From assembly GCA_025057735.1 (NCBI GenBank), contig JANWUU010000311.1:1-18511 (forward strand): a stretch of 18,511 bases of DNA, in the 5' to 3' direction. This document shows positions 14,443-18,511 of this stretch, in pieces (the stretch's first letter is position 1; every line of letters begins with the position of its first letter). The notes beneath the pieces are model-generated. The model searched no databases. It worked only from the letters and a program-made list of their open reading frames with translations, and was not told the origin of the DNA. The position numbers and the translations under genes were made by a program. Origin of the DNA: Burkholderiaceae bacterium. Lineage in GTDB: Bacteria > Pseudomonadota > Gammaproteobacteria > Burkholderiales > Burkholderiaceae.

Positions 14443-15342
14443 ATGCCGCCTCGTTTCGTTGCCCTGTTCGTGTGCGCCGCCCTGGCCGGCTGCGGCGACG
14501 GCGGCGCACCCCTGTCGGGCTCAATCAGCCCCGCGGCGTCGCCCCCGGCCACTGTCGGCACGTCCATTCGCTTCTTCGGCACCGGCAGCAACGATGTCGA
14601 CCGGGTGAAGATCCCGCTCGTCGACGCCGCCGGCGCCTCGCGGCCGGTCAACGTCGGCGCGACCGACTTCACGATCGAGTTCTGGATCAAGGGCTTTGCG
14701 GCCGACAACCCGACAGCGCCCTGTACCCCCGGACAGCTACCGAAAGACGCATGGATCAACGGGGCGATCGTGATCGACCGCGACGTGTTCGGCAGTGGCG
14801 ATTTTGGCGACTTCGGTGTCTCCCTGTTCGACGGACACATCGCGGTCGGTGTTGGGCGCGGTGACAGCGGCGCCACGCTGTGCGGCGCCCACAAGGTGCT
14901 GGACGGCTACTGGCACCACGTGGCGATCACGCGCCGGTGGAGCGATGGTGAACTCCGGCTGTTCGTCGATGGTGTGCTGGACCGGCAGATTCCGGCCAAT
15001 ACAGGGACGAGCGGAAACGTCAGTTACAACGTCACGCGCGCGACGAATTTTCCGAACTCGGACCCGTTCCTCGTGCTGGGCGGGGAAAAGCACAGCCTGG
15101 GCGGCTACCGTTCCTTCAACGGTTGGCTCGACGAACTGCGGATCTCGAGGACGGTGCGCTACACGGGCAACTTTTTGCCGCCGCGCTTCCGCTTCCAGCC
15201 CGATGGCAACACGGTCGCGCTCTACCATTTCGACGAAGGCACGGGCACGACGATCGGCGATGCGGCCGGTGCCAGTGCCGGCCTTCTGAAACCCAGTGCG
15301 GCCGGCGCCGCAGCGCATTGGTCCGCTGATACCCCCTTTTAG
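14443..15342 (+). CDS. LamG/concanavalin A-like lipoprotein of unknown role
   Basis: The ATG at 14443 follows GGAAG by seven bases and starts a lipoprotein signal (MPPRFVALFVCAALAGC) with a lipobox LAGC. The frame is open upstream to a GTG at 14347, but that region has no ribosome site and would bury the signal peptide. The mature ~280 residues form one LamG-like jelly-roll (about residues 42-290). Landmarks are FTIEFWIKG, YWHHVAITRRWSDGELRLFV, GWLDELRISRTVRYTGNF and VALYHFDEGTGTTIGDAAG. Two Cys residues (TAPCTPG, ATLCGAH) could form a disulfide in the periplasm or on the surface. Such folds bind glycans or act in adhesion, but no substrate can be named. It is transcribed divergently from bfd. 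Aspartates in GSNDVDRV and GSGDFGDFG could bind Ca2+, which is speculative. Confidence 0.85.
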   Translation: MPPRFVALFVCAALAGCGDGGAPLSGSISPAASPPATVGTSIRFFGTGSNDVDRVKIPLVDAAGASRPVNVGATDFTIEFWIKGFAADNPTAPCTPGQLPKDAWINGAIVIDRDVFGSGDFGDFGVSLFDGHIAVGVGRGDSGATLCGAHKVLDGYWHHVAITRRWSDGELRLFVDGVLDRQIPANTGTSGNVSYNVTRATNFPNSDPFLVLGGEKHSLGGYRSFNGWLDELRISRTVRYTGNFLPPRFRFQPDGNTVALYHFDEGTGTTIGDAAGASAGLLKPSAAGAAAHWSADTPF

Positions 15343-15349
15343 GAGGCCG

Positions 15350-15397
15350 ATGAGCGATACCGCCGGCATCTCGGGCGCGCGCCGCCACGCTCGGTAA
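15350..15397 (+). CDS. 15-codon mini-ORF behind a perfect Shine-Dalgarno
   Basis: AGGAGG overlaps the stop codon of the lipoprotein gene and lies three bases before an ATG opening the peptide MSDTAGISGARRHAR. The spacing is shorter than ideal. It could be a small peptide, the stub of a decayed downstream gene, or chance. No family is recognised. Confidence 0.2.
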   Translation: MSDTAGISGARRHAR

Positions 15398-15473
15398 CGG
15401 CACGCCCGTTTCGCTGTTGCCCCGAAGACGGCCCGCTGCGCAAGGCCAGCAGGTATGCCGAACCGGCCGGCTG

Positions 15474-15626
15474 CTACCGGGCTTGCAGGCGCGACTGCAG
15501 CGCCAGATCCGGATGCTGTGCGAAGCACCGCAGCGCTGCCGCCGCCATGTCTTCTTCGAAGTTATCGCCGCGCCCTTGTTCAGCGCCGCGACGGCGATGC
15601 CTCCGGCGTGCGCAGGGCGCGGCCAT
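15474..15626 (-). pseudogene. Possible gene remnant with a protein-like tail
   Basis: An ATG at 15626 opens 50 codons. The first ~22 are Arg/Gly-rich and look non-coding, while the last ~28 (FEEDMAAAALRCFAQHPDL, then ALQSRLQAR) read like a helical protein C-terminus with GC-rich third positions. It could be the 3' end of an otherwise deleted gene. There is no ribosome site and no recognised family. Confidence 0.15.
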
Positions 15627-15660
15627 GCTCTGGCCATAGGCCGCGGCCGCCGAGCGGCGG

Positions 15661-17898
15661 TCAGTCGGAGAATCCGAACCAGCGACGCAGCCGCTCGCCG
15701 AAGCGGCGCAGCGCGGCGGCGAAGCCCTGCTCGGTCGGCAGCGCCGCCGTGGCGTCCAGCGCCTGCGCCGCGAACGCCTGCTGCATGAAGTCGCCCACGA
15801 CGCGCAGCGCGTTGTGCGCGCCCTGCCCCCAGTAGTCGCTGCGCATCGTCACGCGCGGATCGTTGAAACCGACCCAGGCGCCAGCCACGAGCTGCGGGTG
15901 CATCAGGATGAACCAGCCGTCGGCGTTGTGCTGCGAGGTGCCGGTCTTGCCGGCCACGTCGGCGCCGATGCCATACACGCTGCGGATGCCGCGGCCGGTG
16001 CCGCGGTCCACGACCGCGCGCAGCATGTCGACCAGCGCCACGGCCACGTCGCGCTCCACCGCCGCCTCGGCGTGCTGCGGGGCCGCATACAGCGTGCGGC
16101 CCATGCGGTCGGTCACGCGCGTCACCCACACCGGTGCGCGGTAGATGCCTTCGGCCGCGAGCGTCGCGTACGCGGACACCATCTCCAGCAGCGACACTTC
16201 GCTCGCCCCCAGCGCCAGCGCCGGCACGGCGGCAAGCGCGCTGTCGCGCACGCCGGCGCGGCGCGCGAACTCCGCCACTCGCGCGGCGCCGATCTCGCCG
16301 ACCAACTGCGCGGCGATGCCGTTGCGGGAGAAGACCAGCGCGTCCTCCAGCGTCAGCCGGCGGCCGCTCGCGCCGCCGGCGTCTTTCGGCCGCCACCACC
16401 CGCCGTCGGGCAGGCGCAGCGCCACCGGGCGGTCCTCGAATTCGCGCCGCGGATCGACACCGGCCTGCAGGGCCGCCCCGTAGACGAACGGCTTGAACGT
16501 GGAGCCGGGCTGCCGACGCGCCTGCAGTACGTGATCGAACGGGTCGAGCGCGTAGTCGCGCGCGCCGACCCAGGCACGCACTTGCCCGCTGCGGGGGTCG
16601 ATGGCGACGAAGCCCGCCTCCAGGCGCGTCTTGCGCGCGCGCAGCTCGGCGATAAAGCGGGCGTCGGCGAGCAGCCGCGCCAGCGCCTGCGCATCCGGCA
16701 CGCCCTCGTCGCGCAGCGCCGCGTACTGCGGCGTTTCGCGCACGAAGGCGGACAGCAGTTCGGTCTTCTCTTGCCAGAACTGCCGAAACGGTTCGACGCG
16801 CGGGCGCAGCCGCGCATAGTCCTCCGCGCGCGTGGACAGCAGCTTGCGCTGCGGCAACGCCCATTCGACGTCGGCCACCGCCTGCAGCGCCGCCAGCTGT
16901 CGTGCGACGGCCTGCGTTGCCAGCCGCTGCAGCGTCGGATCGAGCGTGGACTGCACGATCAGCCCGTCGGCGAACGGATCCAGCCCCTGCGCCTCGGCCC
17001 AATCGAGCAGCCAGCGCCGCACGGTGGCGGCGAAATGCGGCGCCGGCCCCAGCTCGAGATCCTGCCGCTTGAACGTCAGCCGCAGGGGTCGCACCCGCAA
17101 GGCCTCGAAGGTCTGCGGCGCCAGCCGGCCGCGCTTGACCATCTGCGCCAGCACAACGTTGCGCCGCTCGCGCGCGCGCTCCGGCGCCAGCACCGGGTTG
17201 AACGCCTGTGTGCCCTTGAGCATGCCGATCAGCGTGGCGCCCTCGATGACCGACAGCGCCGCCGCCGGCTTGTCGAAGTACGTGCGCGCGGCCATCTCGA
17301 GCCCGTACACGTTGTAGTGAAACGGCACCGTGTTCAGGTACGCCTCCAGGATCTCGCGCTTGCCGTAGGCGCGCTCGATGCGCAGCGCGGTGGCCATCTC
17401 CTTGACCTTGCGCGCGAGGGTGGGCGCGCGGCCGATTTCCTGCGGGTAAAAATTGCGTGCCAACTGCTGCGTGATCGTCGAGCCGCCCTGGCGGTCGCCG
17501 AGCAGCGTCCACAACGCGGCGCTTGCGGTACGCCGCCAGTCGATGCCGCGATGCTGGTAGAAGCGATGGTCCTCCGTAGCGATCAGCGCATCGATCACGT
17601 GCGGCGGCACCTGCTCGAGCGGGATCCATTCGCGCGTGCGCCGCCGCAGGGTGGCGAGCACGGAGCCGTCGGCGGCGAGCAGTACGCTTGGCCGCTCATC
17701 GCGGGCGGCGAGCAGCCCGTGCACCGGCGGTGCCTGCGTGGCGAGCGCCGCCACGTACGCCGCCAGCGCGACGCCGCCGAACAGGACCGCCCAGGCCAGC
17801 CGCACCGCCAGCCGCCGCAGCCGGCGCGCCGGCGCGGTGGCCGGCGCAAACGGCGCCCACAGCCAGGCCAGCGGACGGATCAGCGCCGCGCCCCGCAT
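15661..17898 (-). CDS. mrcA: Class A penicillin-binding protein (PBP1A type), bifunctional peptidoglycan synthase
   Basis: The 745-residue protein has a basic cytoplasmic N-terminus and one membrane anchor (about residues 31-52). The GT51 transglycosylase has motif 1 with catalytic Glu (E109-D-H-R-F), GGSTITQQLARN (138-149) and KVKEMATALRIER (second Glu E167). The transpeptidase has S466-T-F-K469, S524-R-N526 and K651-T-G-T654. All three active-site motifs and both Glu residues are intact, so it should polymerise and cross-link peptidoglycan in the periplasm. Between the domains a ~110-residue insert (about 335-430), rich in charged helices, is not assigned to a named domain. It is somewhat shorter than E. 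coli PBP1A (about 850 aa), so the mrcA/pbpC/mrcB subclass is less certain than the class. The ATG has no clear ribosome site. An M23 endopeptidase gene lies 61 nt upstream. Confidence 0.92.
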   Translation of the reverse strand: MRGAALIRPLAWLWAPFAPATAPARRLRRLAVRLAWAVLFGGVALAAYVAALATQAPPVHGLLAARDERPSVLLAADGSVLATLRRRTREWIPLEQVPPHVIDALIATEDHRFYQHRGIDWRRTASAALWTLLGDRQGGSTITQQLARNFYPQEIGRAPTLARKVKEMATALRIERAYGKREILEAYLNTVPFHYNVYGLEMAARTYFDKPAAALSVIEGATLIGMLKGTQAFNPVLAPERARERRNVVLAQMVKRGRLAPQTFEALRVRPLRLTFKRQDLELGPAPHFAATVRRWLLDWAEAQGLDPFADGLIVQSTLDPTLQRLATQAVARQLAALQAVADVEWALPQRKLLSTRAEDYARLRPRVEPFRQFWQEKTELLSAFVRETPQYAALRDEGVPDAQALARLLADARFIAELRARKTRLEAGFVAIDPRSGQVRAWVGARDYALDPFDHVLQARRQPGSTFKPFVYGAALQAGVDPRREFEDRPVALRLPDGGWWRPKDAGGASGRRLTLEDALVFSRNGIAAQLVGEIGAARVAEFARRAGVRDSALAAVPALALGASEVSLLEMVSAYATLAAEGIYRAPVWVTRVTDRMGRTLYAAPQHAEAAVERDVAVALVDMLRAVVDRGTGRGIRSVYGIGADVAGKTGTSQHNADGWFILMHPQLVAGAWVGFNDPRVTMRSDYWGQGAHNALRVVGDFMQQAFAAQALDATAALPTEQGFAAALRRFGERLRRWFGFSD

Positions 17899-17959
17899 AT
17901 GGCGTCTGCGCGGCGACGGCCCGCCCCGGCGGCCGCCCGATGGCCGATGGCGGCGGTCC

Positions 17960-18511
17960 TCATGCGGGCAAAAACAGGGCCGGGTCCACGGCCACGCCGT
18001 TTAGGTACACGGTGAAATGCAGGTGCGGCCCGGTGACGCGCCCCGTGGCGCCCACCCGGCCGATCGGCGCGGCGGCCTCCACGGTGGCGCCGACCGCGGT
18101 GTCGATCTCGCTCAGATGCGCGTACAGCGTCAGCAGCCCCTGCCCATGGTCGAGCACGACGGTGCGGCCGGCGAAGAAGTAGTCGCCGCGGTCGATGACG
18201 CGCCCGGCAAGCGCCGCCACCACGGGGGTGCCGGTCGGCGCGGCGATGTCCATCCCGTTGTGCGGGCTGCGCGGCTGGCCATTGAGCACCCGCCGCAGGC
18301 CGAAGCTTGCGGACCGTACGCCCTGTACCGGCGGCACCATGGCCAGCGCCCCCGGCGCCGTTTCGCTGAAGGTCTGCAGCACGCGCTCCAGATGCTCGCG
18401 CTCGCGCGCGTGGCGCGCCAGGTCCTCCGGACTCAGATCGACGTAGCCGGGCGCGACCTTCAGGTGCTGCTCGGCATACGCTTTGTGTTCGACGACGATC
18501 TCGACGCGCGC
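17960..18511 (-). CDS. M23/LytM-family metalloendopeptidase, 5' end beyond the window
   Basis: The frame is open to the right edge, so only the C-terminal 183 residues are seen. They contain a complete LytM-type catalytic domain. Zn ligands are H and D of HNGMD and the second H of GPHLHF, with the usual GTPVVAALAGRVID, VVLDHGQGLLTLYAHLSEID and GATGRVTGPHLHFTV blocks. All residues needed for activity are present, unlike EnvC/NlpD-type degenerate activators. The part before the domain (EHKAYAEQHLKVAPGYVDLS, then PEDLARHAREREHLERVLQ) is a charged helical linker typical of periplasmic M23 hydrolases with an N-terminal beta-domain. It likely cuts peptide cross-links and lies 61 nt before the PBP gene on the same strand, which suggests a synthesis/remodelling pair. 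Confidence 0.92.
   Translation of the reverse strand, partial: ARVEIVVEHKAYAEQHLKVAPGYVDLSPEDLARHAREREHLERVLQTFSETAPGALAMVPPVQGVRSASFGLRRVLNGQPRSPHNGMDIAAPTGTPVVAALAGRVIDRGDYFFAGRTVVLDHGQGLLTLYAHLSEIDTAVGATVEAAAPIGRVGATGRVTGPHLHFTVYLNGVAVDPALFLPA

Larger units (their letters stand above)
15343..15660. other. Convergent intergenic region
   Basis: This 318-bp gap lies between the ends of the plus-strand lipoprotein and minus-strand PBP genes. It contains a 15-codon ORF with a strong ribosome site (15350-15397, plus) and a 50-codon minus-strand ORF (15474-15626). A GC stem (CCGCC/GGCGG, 15647-15660) adjoins the PBP stop. No T-tract terminator, promoter or RNA gene is visible. It may be eroded former coding DNA. 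Confidence 0.5.

Noticed and set aside
15116..17629. 837-codon minus-strand frame overlapping PBP in another frame
   Set aside because: The product is an Arg/Ala/Gly-rich low-quality sequence; the alternative frame encodes the clear PBP.
15814..18015. 733-codon plus-strand open frame opposite the PBP and M23 genes
   Set aside because: It is antisense to a PBP with all catalytic motifs intact. Its translation is His/Arg/Gln-rich with no domains, typical of shadow frames in GC-rich DNA.
1..18511. CRISPR array, IS element, tRNA or prophage genes
   Set aside because: No regularly spaced repeats, transposase motifs, cloverleaf sequences or phage proteins were seen on either strand.

Overview
The window is GC-rich DNA, roughly two thirds G+C or more by eye, from a Gram-negative bacterium. 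Evidence for an outer membrane includes a PelB-type beta-barrel, two lipoproteins with lipoboxes and a class A penicillin-binding protein. Gene content and composition suggest a betaproteobacterium (Burkholderiales/Rhodocyclales-like), but no rRNA or other taxonomic marker is present, so this placement is an inference.

Positions 33-12426 (minus strand) hold a complete pelABCDEFG operon, read from right to left. It makes, modifies and exports the cationic biofilm exopolysaccharide Pel. PelF (glycosyltransferase), PelD (c-di-GMP receptor), PelE and PelG (MOP-type transporter) form the inner-membrane synthase. PelA is the periplasmic deacetylase/hydrolase. PelB is the TPR scaffold plus outer-membrane barrel, and PelC is the outer-membrane lipoprotein ring. 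Genes overlap or are spaced by a few bases. Protein lengths match the Pseudomonas aeruginosa set closely (PelA 949 aa, PelE 329 aa), and the key residues seen are intact.

Upstream of pelA is a 475-bp stretch (12427-12901). It holds a candidate 114-codon ORF ending 2 nt before the pelA GTG, and a helically phased direct repeat. Further upstream on the same strand lies a metal-homeostasis group: a UPF0016/TMEM165-family transporter (probable Mn exporter, TTG start behind a perfect 9-bp stem), bacterioferritin bfr and its ferredoxin bfd. The bfd promoter region has a Fur-like palindrome abutting a second inverted repeat. It is shared with a divergent LamG-like lipoprotein gene on the plus strand (14443-15342).

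A 318-bp convergent gap of low information (15343-15660) precedes a second minus-strand block: a class A PBP (PBP1A type, 745 aa) and an M23/LytM endopeptidase cut by the right edge. Together they form a peptidoglycan synthesis and remodelling pair.

No tRNA, rRNA, CRISPR array, IS element or phage gene was seen. The most interesting points are the pelA-coupled upstream ORF, the bfd/lipoprotein double palindrome, a Ser at the ferroxidase Glu127 position of bacterioferritin, the structured leader of the UPF0016 gene and a compositional step inside pelF.
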